Source of the DNA: Aquatica leii
Lineage: Eukaryota; Arthropoda; Insecta; Coleoptera; Lampyridae
Assembly (NCBI GenBank): GCA_035610365.1
Contig: CM069432.1
Coordinates: forward strand, 229,236,532-229,300,531
Direction: 5' to 3'
Length of the DNA: 64,000 nucleotides
In this document: positions 45,400 through 58,645 of the stretch, piece after piece
Layout: each line of letters begins with the position of its first letter
How positions within the stretch are numbered: position 1 is the first letter of the stretch
Program-made: the position numbers and the translations under genes
Notes under the pieces: generated by a model
Seen by the model: only the letters and a program-made list of their open reading frames with translations
Database searches by the model: none
Told to the model about the DNA's origin: nothing

Positions 45400-47530
45400 A
45401 ACCCCGTGTAATCTCATCAGATTACCACAAATACAGAAGAGACAGAGCTTTTCCAGAATCTTAAGAATGCCGACAACCAAAACTGTAACCGAAGCGCACG
45501 AAGCGAAAGGTATCTCCAAGAAACCAAGAGTAATTTGATCTAAAAGCAAAGAAGAATACCAACATGGTTTACTAATTTCCGAAGCGCATAAAGCGATACC
45601 AAAAAGTAAGGTACAAACAATCAGTAACCCAATACAGTAAGGATGTAAGTATCGAAAGAATTCCAGAGAAAAGAAAAGAATATAGGAAAGGTAGAATAAG
45701 CCCCAACCCTTAAGTACAAATATCAAAATAAGTAACCCAAAATCCCAAGTACTAATAATCCCCAGAACTAGAACTCGAAGAAAAGAAAGAAGAGGAGAGA
45801 AAAGAACGTAAGAAATTATCAGTTGCTAAGCGAACCCTTGTCAATTATCGGTCACTGTGTTGGACTGTAACAATGAAACTTACAAGCCGATAAACGGAAT
45901 AGAATATCCCAAGAAAACCAAAGAGAACAGTAGCAAAAGAGATATCCCAAGAATGACTAACAACATCCAGAAAAGCCGAGCAAGCGGAAGTACATAAAGT
46001 ACAGAAAACGGAGTTGTAGTCTGTTTCAAGTTTCAGACTTACACAGCAAAACGAATAATTTACTAAGCCCAATGTAGCAAAAGAAAGAATTAGCAAAAAG
46101 CGAATAAAGAGAAAAGAATATGGTTGCAGAGGCTCCAAGAAAATAAAGATAGATTAAGCTTCAGCAGAGAGAAAAACTTTCAAAGCAACCTTAAACCGAA
46201 CCAGAAGAAAAAAGAAAAAGTATGAGTCAATAAAGAACTGAAAACTTCACTTGCCAATTGAGCGTCGTGAGTTAGTGCTCGTTGCGTTGGGATGTCACAT
46301 GGAACTTAAATGCCGAAGAACGGATTAGAATATTCCCAAAGCAAAAGAACCCAAAGAAGAGAAATATCCTAACGGTGACTGACAACATCAAAAATGCCGA
46401 CTAAGCGGAAGTACAAAGTACAAGAAGCGACGTTGCCGTCTATCCCAAGTTTCAACCCAAAACCAACAAAACAAAAACCCATTAACCCCAATAAAGCGAG
46501 AGAAGTAACCGAGAAAGAAAAGCAAAAGAAAAGAACCATAGTTGCGTGAATACTAAAGAAAGAAGTTATTAAAAGAAAATACCCAGAAAGTATTCAAGCA
46601 ACAAATCCAGATAAAAGAAAAAGCGAAAGAGATAATTGCCCTAAAGACAAATCCCAAAAAGCGAAAGAAAAATCAAAAGTAAGAAAGACAAGAAAGGATA
46701 AAAAGAGACAGACGGAGAAAGATAAGACAAGGTGTAAATGTCTGATTCGTTCTTCTCTCCGTAGAAGAAACGAAAGGGAGTGACCAGCCCTTCAATGCCC
46801 AACCAACCGCCCTAAGGGGTAAACCTTTAGGAGGAAGAAGAAGAAAGAAAGAGATGTGGCATGTAGGTGATCAACAAATCAAGAAGAAGGAAAAAATAAG
46901 AAGTAAGAAAAACAAGAAAGGGAGAAAAGAAACAGACGGAGAAAGATAAGACGAGATGTAAGTGTGATTCGTTCTTCTCTCCGTAGAAGAAACGAAAGGG
47001 AGTGACCAACCCTTCAATGCCCAACCAACCGCCCAATGAGGCGAACCATAAAAAGGATCAAAACAAAGAATAATGGTTGGCACAAAGAAAAGATAGATAG
47101 GCCTAAGAAGAAAAAAAATGAAAAGTAGAAAAGATAAGAGATATAGAAAGACGGAGAAAGATAAGGCTTGATGTAACTGCCTGATTCATTCTTCACCCCG
47201 TAAAAGAATGAAAAGAGAGACCACCCTACGGTGCCCATCCAACCGCCCTAGAATAGAAAAAACAAGGTATGAGAAAATGTATCACTATTAGTTATAGAAC
47301 GAATGCGTACCAATTGCTGTCCCAAATTGGAAAATATACTTCAAGACTTTAATGCCGACGAGCGGAATAGAAGACTCAAGAAAAGAAAAAACCAAATCCA
47401 AAAGCAGAAAAGAGAATTCTATATATGACGTACCGATCCAAAAAGGCCGACTAAGCGGATATAAATATATACAGACGGAAAGGTAGTCTGTCCTGAAGTA
47501 AGATGGAGAAGAAAGAAACCAAAACAAAAG
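45400..47530. repeat. Diverged internal repeats in the retrotransposon
   Basis: Segments at about 45847, 46270 and 47312 share a block with GCCGA..A.CGGAAT and later GCCGACTAAGCGGA. Long minus-strand frames here are Phe/Ser/Leu-rich, without homology, and are products of purine bias on the plus strand. Confidence 0.7.
46690..47255. repeat. Three tandem units of about 220 bp
   Basis: Units each contain GACGGAGAAAGATAAG (46710, 46934 and 47151), followed by a GATTCGTTCTTCTCTCCGTAGAAG-type stretch and CAACCGCCC. The third is the most diverged. They lie between the integrase remnant and the 3' LTR. Confidence 0.85.
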
Positions 47531-47712
47531 TACTAGAAACTTAAGCAAAGAAAAGAAAATCGGTGACAGCAACATGAGAAGAACAATTGGGTAGCATCCA
47601 AGCTACAACCAACAAGATACCGACGACGTATCTAAAGACTCGAACCACTAAAACCGAAAGAAAAGAACCAAAAGAATAGCAAAGGTCGAACGTCAAAAGC
47701 CCAAAAAGTGAA

Positions 47713-49066
47713 CTAGCACTTACGACGCTTGCGACGCCGATGAAAGCGAAGAGAACGATTAGCAGAGGGAGACAACAAAGAATAATTAGAAACGACTGAA
47801 GAAGGAGATGCAAAAGCAATAGCAGCGGCTTTTACATCCGGCGAAATAGCACGATCCTTATGTAGACGCGTAGATCTTGTAGCAACACTAGTGTTGGAAA
47901 GCTTCGTTCTACTTGTCAAAATGTGACGTGACCTAAAAGGATTGCTACGCTGTGCGTTCGAACAAGAACAGTGACGTATGAACTCAGCAACCTTGGGTCT
48001 CATATGAGGCCAGTAGAAGTGATAGCGAAGAGCTTCCAACGTACTCCTAACACTGCGGTGTTCACGCTCAGATGGACGATGGTGATCGTGGATTAATTGT
48101 TTGCGTTGGTCCGACGGGACAACTAATTTCCACACGCACGAGTCAGACGAAGATATGCGTACACGTTTACATAGAAGACCTTTCACAAGACACCAGCGAG
48201 AGAAACGACGAGGACAAGCAGAAACTCTAGAAACCAAACCTAAGTACCAAGGATCGGTAGTAGGCCTAATAATCCTAGAAACTGAAGAAAAATTTGGAGG
48301 AAGAGAAGCTAAAGAACGAACAGGACGTACAAGTTTCTCAGTTTTAGAACGACAGTGTATACACGTATTAGACTCAGTAGTTATAGAAGAAGGAAGGGGA
48401 GGAGTAGTAAGAGAATCAGCAACCGTATTAACAGAAACTGTGGTAGTAGCAGTATTAATCACAGATGATTCTAGAAGTAAGTCATTCCTTTCGGATGTTA
48501 TAGAACTACGAGAATTGCTACGATTAAAGTTCAACTCCAAACGTTTGCCTAAAGAAATCAATTGAGAAAAGGATGTAATATCCACCAGTGCAAAATGAGA
48601 TTGATACAAAGGAGCCAAGTTGCGGCGTACGATTTTAAGCTGCGTCTTCTCCGAGACTGGTTCTAACAATTGCATAAAAAGATATTGCATAGTAGCAACG
48701 TACATCACAATAGGTTCCTTAGGTTCCATCACTCGATTACGAATAGTATCCATTAACCTTTCATCATAATCTACAGGCAGAAATTCAGCTTTCCAGCATC
48801 GCAGTAACCTCTTTCCAAGAACGTAAAGTATGTCGTCTACTTCTAAACACAAGAAGAGCTTTACCCGATAACACATCAGAAGCTGAAAGAAAAAGTTGGT
48901 GCTGAGAAACTTCACGAGACAAACACAACTCATCAATACGAATAAGAAACTCCATTAGTACAAACGGATCTTCACCAGAGAAAGTAATATTCCAATCAGT
49001 CAAGTTCATTTCCGAATCAGAGTCTGATGAAGTAAGAAGTGGTGGTTCTTTATCTGAAGAATACAT
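47713..49066 (-). pseudogene. gag: gag fused to integrase N-terminus after pol deletion
   Basis: The gene starts at an ATG at 49066 with an acidic leader and a retrotransposon gag domain (NITFSGEDP, ALLVFRSRR, then DERLMDTIRNRV...YVATMQYLFMQL and RRNLAPLYQSHF). One extra A near 48797 shifts the frame, so the N-terminal part stops at 48785 and the rest continues from about 48800. After a single CIHC remnant the frame joins sequence typical of the region before integrase (VWKLVVPSDQRKQLI) and its zinc-binding motif (H-D-H-H...HFYWPHM...F-I-R-H-C-S-C). The whole protease-RT-RNase H part is missing, and the catalytic core of integrase does not follow. Capsid function might survive; enzyme functions do not. 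Confidence 0.85.
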
Positions 49067-49762
49067 AGCTACAACAATAATAAGTAAACAAGAAATTAAC
49101 CAAAGCAGTTATCTACGACGGAAATCCGTCACCATGTGCCTGACAAAATTCAAAATAACAGTAAGTACCAGCCGTATTACTATCCAGTAAGTAATCCAAT
49201 AAGAAAACAAATTAATCGACGTAGTCGAAGTCAATCCAAAAATCAAAACGAAGGTCCGATTAAAAGAAACGTAAGCAAAGTGCTAATCTACAATCAAACT
49301 GCAGCACTAAAGAAAAATACAGAAAAAGTAAAAGTTAATGAAGTAACTCAGACGTCCAGTCGAGTAGCAATAACTAAGTAAAGAAAGCAAAGTAAAATCG
49401 AACCCACGTAAGACTCAGAAAAGATAAAAGAAATCAATAAAGCTAGAAGAACTTATGATCGCACACACTAAATCGATAGCAAGTAAACAATAACATAAAC
49501 TACCTATTCCTGCTAGTAATCCTACAGTAATTAGAGAAAAAAAAAATCTAAACAGCAGAAAGAATTATATCGAATGAGAAATTCAAAAGAAAAAGAATCA
49601 AAAAGTCAGGTAGCCAATTTGCTACACACTAAGTCTAGAGAAATTCGACAGTATAAGTTAATCCTACGCTAATCACAATTAAAGCAAATTGTTAAAAGAA
49701 ATATAGAGAATGAGAAATTCGATATGAGATAATCGAAGCCCCAGTCAGTTGGGCTGCCAATT

Positions 49763-51112
49763 TGTTACAAGCTTTAGCTGGTTACGAACCTGCACGGCCA
49801 ACTCTCAACAGTCGGAGAGGGGGTAGGTCTTCTAGAAATATATATATAAGATAATTAAGGGCGCCAGAGCCTGTCCAAAGTAAGTTTCTGCCTGCTCACA
49901 GCAGAAATGGTAATAAACTTGTAACTATGATGTTAAGTTCGTAACTGCTGAAAGAAACGACGAAAATGGAAAAGAAACTCGATCATTAACAACAATGGTA
50001 CTTTAATTCCTCTATAAAAATAAATGTAGTAACAATTAAGTAGTTCAATATAAGTCCGTGCTGCAGAGAATATAGAACAGAGGACAGCAGCAGGATCGGC
50101 AACTTACACTACACGTCAAACAAGCGTGTAAGGACTATAACATGTATATAATTTTATCAACAAGTAACATTAACAATGATGATTGATTGTAGATATAGGC
50201 AGCAAGCGATAAGTAATTTATCTAACTTAATTTAGTAACAAACACAAGTAACAAATCAATTAGCACGTACAATTAGCAAATATAACAAGTCGTGAGTACA
50301 CCGTAGCGATCACGTATAAATAAGAAAAAAAATTGACTTACCAAGTTCCAGAGTGCTGTCAGAAAAACGTTTTTCCTACGGCCTCCTACAATTAAACTTC
50401 CTGAAAAATATAGACGTGTCTACCTGGCGACTCACAAACTACAAATAAAGACACATTTAAAGGACAGTAAACGAACCGACACTTATCGTATGCTGTTACA
50501 TTACGGTACGAATATGATGGTATTAAACAATTTCCTCCGAATAGAATTCCATCAAATCCAATAATTAGGATCTTCCGGATAAGGTAATAGTCATCGGTGT
50601 TAAGTTACGGCCTTCGACTCGAATTCCCTCGTATTCGATAATTAGAATCTCCCAAATAAGGTGATCGTCACCACAGTTAATTTATGGCCTTCGAATATTT
50701 GTTTGAAGAAATAGTAATACGAAACGGACTCCTCATTAATAAGTAATAATTAGAACTAGATATGCGCACGTGGCGGAAGGCTGTCAAAATACAAGAAATT
50801 ACAACGAAGTTTTAATAAATGAAAAGTTACAATCTTACCCGGTGTCGACGCAAACAAATTTTAAATGTATTTCACTTATTGATTGATCACCATGGTGGTG
50901 TATAATTGTAGAAGAGGTTTACTTGTCAAATCCACCGGCCATTTCAAGTAGTTTCCAAGTTGAAGAGCACGTCGTAAATGACAGTCACGCGTAAAAGATA
51001 GTTAGCGGTTGTCAAAACTCGAATCTAATTTCACGTCGCAAATCCATAGGCGTACCTAACGAAGATTTCAACCGTAACAACAAAGGCGTACTTAATGAAA
51101 ATTACCGTCACA
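49763..51112 (-). repeat. 5' LTR of the retrotransposon
   Basis: This is 1,350 bp, matching 43917-45269 almost base for base. The primer-binding-like sequence begins directly inside it on the minus strand (49762 downward). Confidence 0.95.
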
Positions 51113-51429
51113 AAACATGGAAAAAAATCTTGTGTTTTGACTAATTTGTCTAGACTAATGCCTATTGAAAACACCTCAAAAGTGGAAAATACGACCTGTT
51201 GCGAATTTTTTTCATTCAATCAAAAATAGAAAAATACTTTGCAGTGTATGATAAGTATAACAGTCGCTTAGAAAGTGACATTATAAACCTAAAAAAACTA
51301 TCAAAAACAATAAAATCACTAGCAGTGTGTAAAAATTTTGACGGAGAAATTTGCTTGAAGGTGGAGCGTAGGTTTGGTATGGTTTCCAAAATTAAAACTA
51401 TGTCCTTGAAATGTTATGTATAATTTAGT

Positions 51430-52345
51430 AGTGGAATGTGGATACAGTCATAATAGAAGACAACGGACAAGATTGTAAGTTGTAGGAATCGAACTTGACA
51501 TTGATCTACGGATTTCCAGTTACTGGTAAAGAGCGTACTGCTGCTATGCACTTTTGTAGAGTAATAAGATTATCAACACCTTCTAGCAATTACTCTAGAC
51601 ACAAGAAGGCACTTCTGTAACTGCAGAAAAAATGTACTGATTCAAAGACTAAGGTATTCAACGAAGCTGTAGAAGTAAATAAATTCAAAAGATATTACTA
51701 TTGCTCTCAATAGTACTTGGCAAAAACGAGGTTTGAACAGTATTCTGACTGCCACATGTTGATGTGTCCAAAGTACTGCTGATGTTTAGGTAAATATCAA
51801 AATACGGTCATTAGTAAAATCAACTATGTCGGAGTAAGTGGTGGCATGGAAGCTGTCGGGGTAAAACAAAAATTTCACACATTCTATACGTCAGTACAAT
51901 GTACGATACATAAATTACTTAGGAGACGGAGAAAACAAGTTTGTAATAGAAGAACAATTTTACGGCCCTGACTTGCAAATCCAAAAACTTGAATGTTTAG
52001 GACAAGTCCAAAAGCGCATGAGAAGTCATCTAAAAACATTAAAACAATAAAATTAAAAGTTAAAGTTGGGGACAAAAAAATGCTAAGTTATAAACAACTC
52101 ACAAGTGAAGCAATAGATAAATTCACAGCTATTATGAAAACGCAATAAAAAAGAATTCAACTTTCTTTGAAGATATGAAGAGAACCATACAATCTGAATT
52201 TTTTCACATCTCTTTAACAAATGTGTCACTTTGTGTAAAATTAAATGAAACCTGAAGAACAGGCTGAGATTAACAATAAACACTAACCCGAGGTATTGCA
52301 TTCCACAAAGCGTGGGAGCTTGCGCTTTCATCAATATTCATTTTC
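51430..52345 (+). pseudogene. Mutator-like transposase relic
   Basis: A recognisable block at 51905-52050 reads Y-I-N-Y-L-G-D-G-E, Y-G-P-D-L, I-Q-K-L-E-C-L-G-Q-V-Q-K-R-M, as in the arthropod Mutator-like transposase domain family, including the Asp of L-G-D-G. Upstream (about 51690-51860) W-Q-K-R-G-L-N-S and a G-G-M-E-A-V-G-V-like stretch fit the same protein. Downstream (52080-52345) similarity continues weakly. Many stops and shifts are present. The LTR element next to it may have inserted into its 5' part, since similar AT-rich coding-like sequence lies at 43790-43916. Confidence 0.65.
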
Positions 52346-53348
52346 AGTAGATGCCACTTTGGGTAAACAAATTTATTCACTTTACTGCTCAGAATAAAAT
52401 AATTTTTTTACCAATATTTAGTAATAATTCTAGTTTTAAATAGCTAATAAAAACATTTTTTATTTATGAGTGTTAGGTTCCTTTAAGATCAAATACTGTG
52501 TATAGTTTAATCTAAAATAACATAGCAGTATCTTACAACAATTAACTGTATTGGATAAATAATAAATCTTTAAAAAGTTTACATGTATATAGTAGGCTAA
52601 GATAGTGTTTTTTTTGTGAAATTAAAGTAGTATAGTATCTCAGTTGCCTACTTCTGTCAGTAGTTATCAATTAGTGTGATTACCCTTTTTAGGTTTTTAA
52701 GCAATTTTAGTTTAATGTAGTGAGTAGTTTTTTATTGTGTTTTGCATACTAAAAAAGTATTGTCGCTTTGGTAGAATAGTGTAATTGATACAAATATGGA
52801 TTATTTTCTATCTATTATTTTATTGGTGATTGCAGTTAATAAATAATAACACCTATTGGCAAGTACTTATAATAAAATATGTACTTATAAAATGTTTAAC
52901 GTCTCTGTTTTATGCTGTAATCGTAAGTAATTTCGTAAGAGGCTTTATCAGGGCATGAAAGATATCAAAAACTAAAAAGAATTAAACGATAATCTAACAA
53001 AGAAGTGACTTCTATAAAGTTTAGAATCTGGCTTGCTTCACAAGTTAATTATCTACCTCTATAGTGATTTTTTTAGCTTTCAATTTTTTTCTCGCTCCGG
53101 TAAACCCACTTACAAAAGTAAGACAACTGACAACTTCGGTTACAACATCAACGCAGTACAAACATGAAAGACATTCTAATCTTAGTTAGAAGGATGAGAT
53201 TACTATTAATTTCTTACATCCTCATGGGTTATCTGTTTCCACGCCAAACAGACATCTTATTATAAATAAACACAAAATTATAGTTATTTTAAATTTTGAA
53301 ACGATTACTGGACAAATCTATACATTAAGAAATACATAAATGATGATT
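52346..53348. other. AT-rich non-coding DNA
   Basis: Nothing recognisable is seen. Confidence 0.5.
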
Positions 53349-53530
53349 GCCTGCTTACATAAAGCAAAGTTAACTATGAAGTTAGCTGACGCCGTCGTTA
53401 ATTAAATCGAAGTTATCGATTTAGGAATGTCGTCAGTAAAACAATTGTTTTTGAACCAATAACGAGGCTTAACGACATAACCACGTAGTTAACTACATCG
53501 TCAAAGTTAACCATGGTTTATGCAACCGGG
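53349..53530. mobile_element. MITE of about 180 bp
   Basis: Imperfect inverted ends: GCCTGCTTACATAAAGCAAAG and GTTAACTATG on the left pair with CATCGTCAAAGTTAACCATGG and TTTATGCAACCGGG on the right. It has no coding capacity. Its higher GC content and palindromic pieces contrast with the surroundings. Confidence 0.6.
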
Positions 53531-56500
53531 CCGATGAGTACTAAGATGTTACTTAATCGATAAAAATCAAGTTTTAAAGTTTTGTACTTATTTAATATTG
53601 AGTGTAACAATTATATATATTAGAAATATTTATTTTAAAACGCGACCCCTAGCAATAATTATTTGTTTCGTTAGTATCTACCAAAAATGTCAGTAGGAGT
53701 AAGAATCTACGACCAGTCGTCCGACAATTTTAACAGCCTGAAAAACGCATCAAATCAAAACCTCAAAACACATTTAAACATACTACGACATGACTAGAAC
53801 TAAAAATAATTCAATTTTGGTACAGTTCTCTTAAAAAAATCAGAAAAAAATAATTTGAAATTATGTCACATTCCGTTTTACTTTTTTTTATAGTAGGTAC
53901 ATCTAAATATACATTTAAAAGTGCTCTGTTTCCATCCCAGAAAAAAGCTTCAAGTGAAAAATAATTTTTGTGAATTACAATGTACCTATATCATATGAAA
54001 CCTTATAAAAAGAGCTTTATAATTAGTCAACTAACATTAATATAGCTTTGATAGAACTTCACGTTACGAAAAATTTTGTGGAAAAAGAAGACCATTTAAA
54101 ATAGACCAAATGAGTAAAGATAATTTTTTGGATTTCTTATCATTTCTGAAAACTCATTTTCAAGTTAAAAAAAACAAATAATGTAGGTGGTAAATTTGCA
54201 AAAACGTCAAATGGTTAAGATATAAAAATGGTAAAATTTTATACAAAACGCCGCCATGACACCACATGCCATATATAGATGCAGTTTTCTATTAATTTTA
54301 TGAGAATTTACTAACTAAACAAAATGCAGTTTTACCTGATTTCAGAAAATGTGTAAAAAGAAACTAGTCTTTGTTTTAAAAAGGTTACTTATAATTGTAA
54401 CTTTTTCTTAAAATTTTAAATATAAAAAATAAATTATTACCTTACCAAAATGATAGAAATGCATTATAAGGATATATTTACAGATCAATTTCCATCAATT
54501 AATTTGCATATCATTTTTTATCTGTTTTCACTCATGTTCACTCACGAATATGAATTTTTAAAAAAATGAAATTTACAGGTAACAAAAATTGGTAAATAAA
54601 CATATTACTATCACAAATTACAGAAGTTTTGATTGTTAACTAAAATATTTAGGCCAAAACAATATTATAATTTGCCGAAATTATTTATTAATAGTAAATT
54701 AAGTCATTTAGTGCAAATCAGTAAAACAATAACCATGAAGCTTAATTACTCGTTTAAGTAATCATTTGGATAACCCAATAAATACAGTTCAAAAATTTAG
54801 TCAGTTATCGTGTTATAACCACAGTTTTAAATCTTATACAATTTTTTCATAACGTTATTTGAACTATAAACGTTAAACACATTTAAACGTTATTTTAGTG
54901 ACAGAAACTCAAATTGATATATTCATAAAAGTTTAAAAACAATTTTAATAATTACCTGTGTACGTTTCTTTATTTTATTTATTTTACAATATAATAAGCT
55001 TGTAACCTACTTTAACATCAAATGGCATTGAACCGTTTGGTTCTTGCAAACAATTTTTTATTATAACAAATTTACACCTAATGACAGTAATGACAAATTA
55101 GTTTTGTAGCAATCTATTTTTTTATTGTTGTTAAAATTAATTTTTAATTTAAAAGATTGATAACTTCAATGAGTTTTTGTATATGGTTTTAGTTTTATAC
55201 ATATAATAAATACAATTCAGGATTTACGGAAAGGAGTAGTCAGTAAAAAACAAAAGCTATGTTTAAAGAAAATTAATTATGACATTTAATTAAAAAATAA
55301 TTTATTTCTGCGTTTTACAATTACTCCCAGTAAGATTGGAAATAAGAAACTTAAGTAGTGTATGTGTACTGTCATTAAAGCTTAGAACTAATCAAAACAT
55401 CAAAAGAAATTCACTTACTAAAATAAAATCTAAACGTATTCTGATATTAATTTAGAGCTAGTACTCCTACTGATTAACAGTTCTTGAGAGGGGCTTAAAC
55501 CCTAAATTTATGTACGTAGCAAATTCGTAATCCGAAAATTTTTGATTTATTTTACACATGAGCATTCAAACTTAAAAATAAATTTTTCTTGGGTTGCGCA
55601 TAAACATATATAAACATATTTTTTTGGTAGAATCTGTTTCGTAATTTAGGATGACAATCTATATTCCGGTAGGCACCATGCAGGGATTCGATATGCGAAT
55701 AAATTGCGACTGGCAGTTCAATCCGAGATATTTTATTCGTAACAAAAAAGTTACACGACCCTTAAATTGTCCTGCTTAACGCAGACGTAATAAAGGCGAA
55801 ATTTACTTGTTTGCCGTGACATGCATTCGATGTTTTCGACAGGCGACGAGAAATAATCTAAATAAAATGTCTCAATAGAAATTATATTTTTGTTTGGTCA
55901 ATAATTAAACAAATTATTTCGTTTCAACTTTGATAGGGTGCGTGCGTTCTAGATTTATAGGTATTGTGTATTTGTGTTATTAATTATTTAAAGTCTATTG
56001 CAACATGGTAACTCTAGTTATTTCGGTTTGTTTTTGTTCTTTAGTTTTCTACGTAATATTTTCTTGTTTTAAAAGTTACGAAACTTCAAACTCTAGGCGC
56101 GTATACCGAAAGTGTTAAAGCTTTTGTATTTTTAAGTGATTTTAACTTTTATAAAGATTTGTAGTAAATGCAATTTACATTAACAAAACTTTTTTTTAAA
56201 TTTTCCTGTACTTTAAAAAAACAAACATTTAGATTAGTTTATTTTTTGGCAAATATAATTTATTTCTTAAAATGTGTTTTAGTTCACTAAATGTTCAAAT
56301 TTGATCTGATTTACTTAATAATATTTCTAGCTTATTTTTGTATATTGTAATATAGTTATATGTAGAAAAGATTTTAGGCAATAATTTAATTAATAAGGTA
56401 AATATACTTTAAGGTTATAAAGGTGACATACATATAAGAAAACGACAATCGTATAAAACTAAAATAACCAGAAAAAAAGTTTACCACTGCCAAACATGTA

Positions 56501-58645
56501 ATAGACACTTTTTAAAACGTAAATTTAACAAAAACCTAGAACATTTCTAGGTTTGCATTCGAAAAAGTTCACAAAATTATTAATTTTTTTGACAATCCCA
56601 CCTGAGACAATGGTTACACCTGTTACGTCCTAATCTTGATTTTTTTTAGTTACTTTAGTTATTTGGTATTTTATTGTATGTAATCTAAAAAAGAACATAG
56701 ATCACATTTAAAAACCTGCAAGCTCTTGATTTTTCTAATAAATAACAAACCAACAATCTAAAGTCAGTATTTGTTATGTTTTATAGTAAAAGATTTATTT
56801 CTAAATTTATGTAAGTATACATTTTTTATAGTTTTAGTTAATTTTTAGCCATCTCATCAGAAAAAGTAAAAAAAGGTATAAAATTAAAAACATTTAGTTT
56901 AAATTAAAAATAAGTAATCTTTATGGCAAAAGTTTCTTCAACCTACTTTATATTTAAAAAAAACTTCTAGTTTTTATAATATTGAGAACAATATTACGTT
57001 GATTTTGAAACTACAAAAATTTAAAAAAAGTAAAATATTTATAAATTGAGAATCGAATATTTTAAATCCATTTTAGAGTTAACATTGTATTTAACTTTTA
57101 TTCACAGAAACTTTGACATTTGTTTTGTTAGGTATGTATTAGCAGCTATTGAAATCATCAAACTTTTTGGCCAAAACGTGAAAAAAAGTCGGATAGAAGT
57201 TGTACAATACCTTGAATATGAAGAAGAGTAAAAATATTTTGCAAACACTAGGTTTTTTTACAAAATTTAGAGCAATCTTTTTTTTTTGTATGTTTTACCA
57301 TATCTTATTTTTGGAAATACTGACTTAAAATCACAAAAATACTAAAAAATGTCGATTTTAATAACGTTTATTCTTACTGTGTATATACATAGTTGCATTT
57401 CCAACACTCGTGTAACTCAAAGATATTTTTCATAACTGATATGTTATTTTGTACAAGAATTAAAAACAAAATATTATATAAAATGCGTTATATATTAATT
57501 GAAAAATCAACAGAAAACTGCACTGTTTGATTTTAGAATAAATCAGGAACAGCAGTTGAACAAGAAAACATTTGGAACAAAAATACTTATACTATTTATG
57601 TAGTAGTGTAATGACATTCATCAAATCGGAACAAATTAAACATATATTAACACAATACTAAAATTTGAACTAGAATGGTACAGCAAAAACTAAACGAAAA
57701 AGAAACTAAGTAAAAAACAATTCAAGATTAAGATTAAATGTGTAGAAAAGTTATCAAATATATATTAATTAAATATTAAATTAAATGAAATAAGACATTG
57801 GAAAAACAACATTAGAAACAAAAATAGATCTAAACACTAATAAACGTTATTAAAAATTAAACATAAATAAATAAATGCCATAATAAAAGCTATAAATTAA
57901 TATGCATGTACCTATGTATGACAATTACTAAAAATCCAGTTAAAAGCGAATCAGAGATAAAAAAGACATTTAAAAAACCGTTTTATAGATCATATTAGAA
58001 TACATTTAAAAAGAGAACAAAACATATATGTATATTTTTAGGCAAACAAACATTACTTATTACAAGTGTACATTATTAAAAATAAGATAAACTCTTTAAC
58101 ACAATAAATTTAAAAAAAATTATTTATTAAGCTTTACTAGCATTGGTTTTTTGAATAAGTTCCTTATAACAGTATAATATAAAAACCTAAGTAAATTATC
58201 AAAAAAGTATTAATTGTTTCTGACGTTTAGAACCAAAAAATGCGATTTGAGTGTACAAATAGTAATAGTATATATGTAAATGCTGCTCTAAAAAAATAAA
58301 ATTTAATTATGAATTTAAAGTAAAAAAGTTGTAAAATGCAACAGAAAATAAATTGCATATTTTCAAATTATAATAAATTATTTGTTTCAGTAACGTAAAA
58401 AAATATTTTTTAAGCAAATAATTAATTTTGAAATTAAAATTAAAACTATTTGAACGAAAATCTCTGCGATTACATGTGCTATTTTTTACGGAGATCATCT
58501 AAGGAATTATTGATAGCCTTTTCAAACACGTTTGTTTTAAACTGTTTTTAATTTCTAAGTGTTTTAAAAGTTTTTACTTACCTTCAAACCATGTTGTTTA
58601 TTGCTTTTGTTAAAAAAATTATCTAATTTAAGACCAAACAGGTAT
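53531..58645. other. AT-rich non-coding DNA
   Basis: Five kb without a credible gene. An island of lower AT content at about 55640-55860 stands out. All longer frames are Lys/Asn/Phe/Ile-rich chance frames. Confidence 0.55.

Larger units (their letters stand above)
43917..51112 (-). mobile_element. LTR retrotransposon (Ty3/Gypsy-type), deletion derivative
   Basis: The element is 7,196 bp and transcribed on the minus strand. It has nearly identical LTRs of about 1.35 kb with TG...CA ends and a 4-bp duplication AAAC (43913-43916 and 51113-51116). Minus-strand order is 5' LTR (51112-49763), a PBS-like TTGGCAGCCCAAC right after it, gag from 49066, the integrase zinc-binding region (about 48230-47940), a repeat-rich region, a polypurine tract GGGGGGGAATC, and the 3' LTR (45269-43917). 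Protease, reverse transcriptase and RNase H are absent, so it must rely on other elements to move. The few LTR differences mean a recent insertion. Confidence 0.93.

Noticed and set aside
45340-47819. Several minus-strand frames rich in Phe, Leu and Ser that resemble membrane or envelope proteins
   Set aside because: They arise from purine-rich repeats on the plus strand; repeat copies shift frame and no conserved residue pattern is kept.
48101-48565. 154-codon plus-strand frame
   Set aside because: It is antisense to the gag/integrase frame, which has clear homology.
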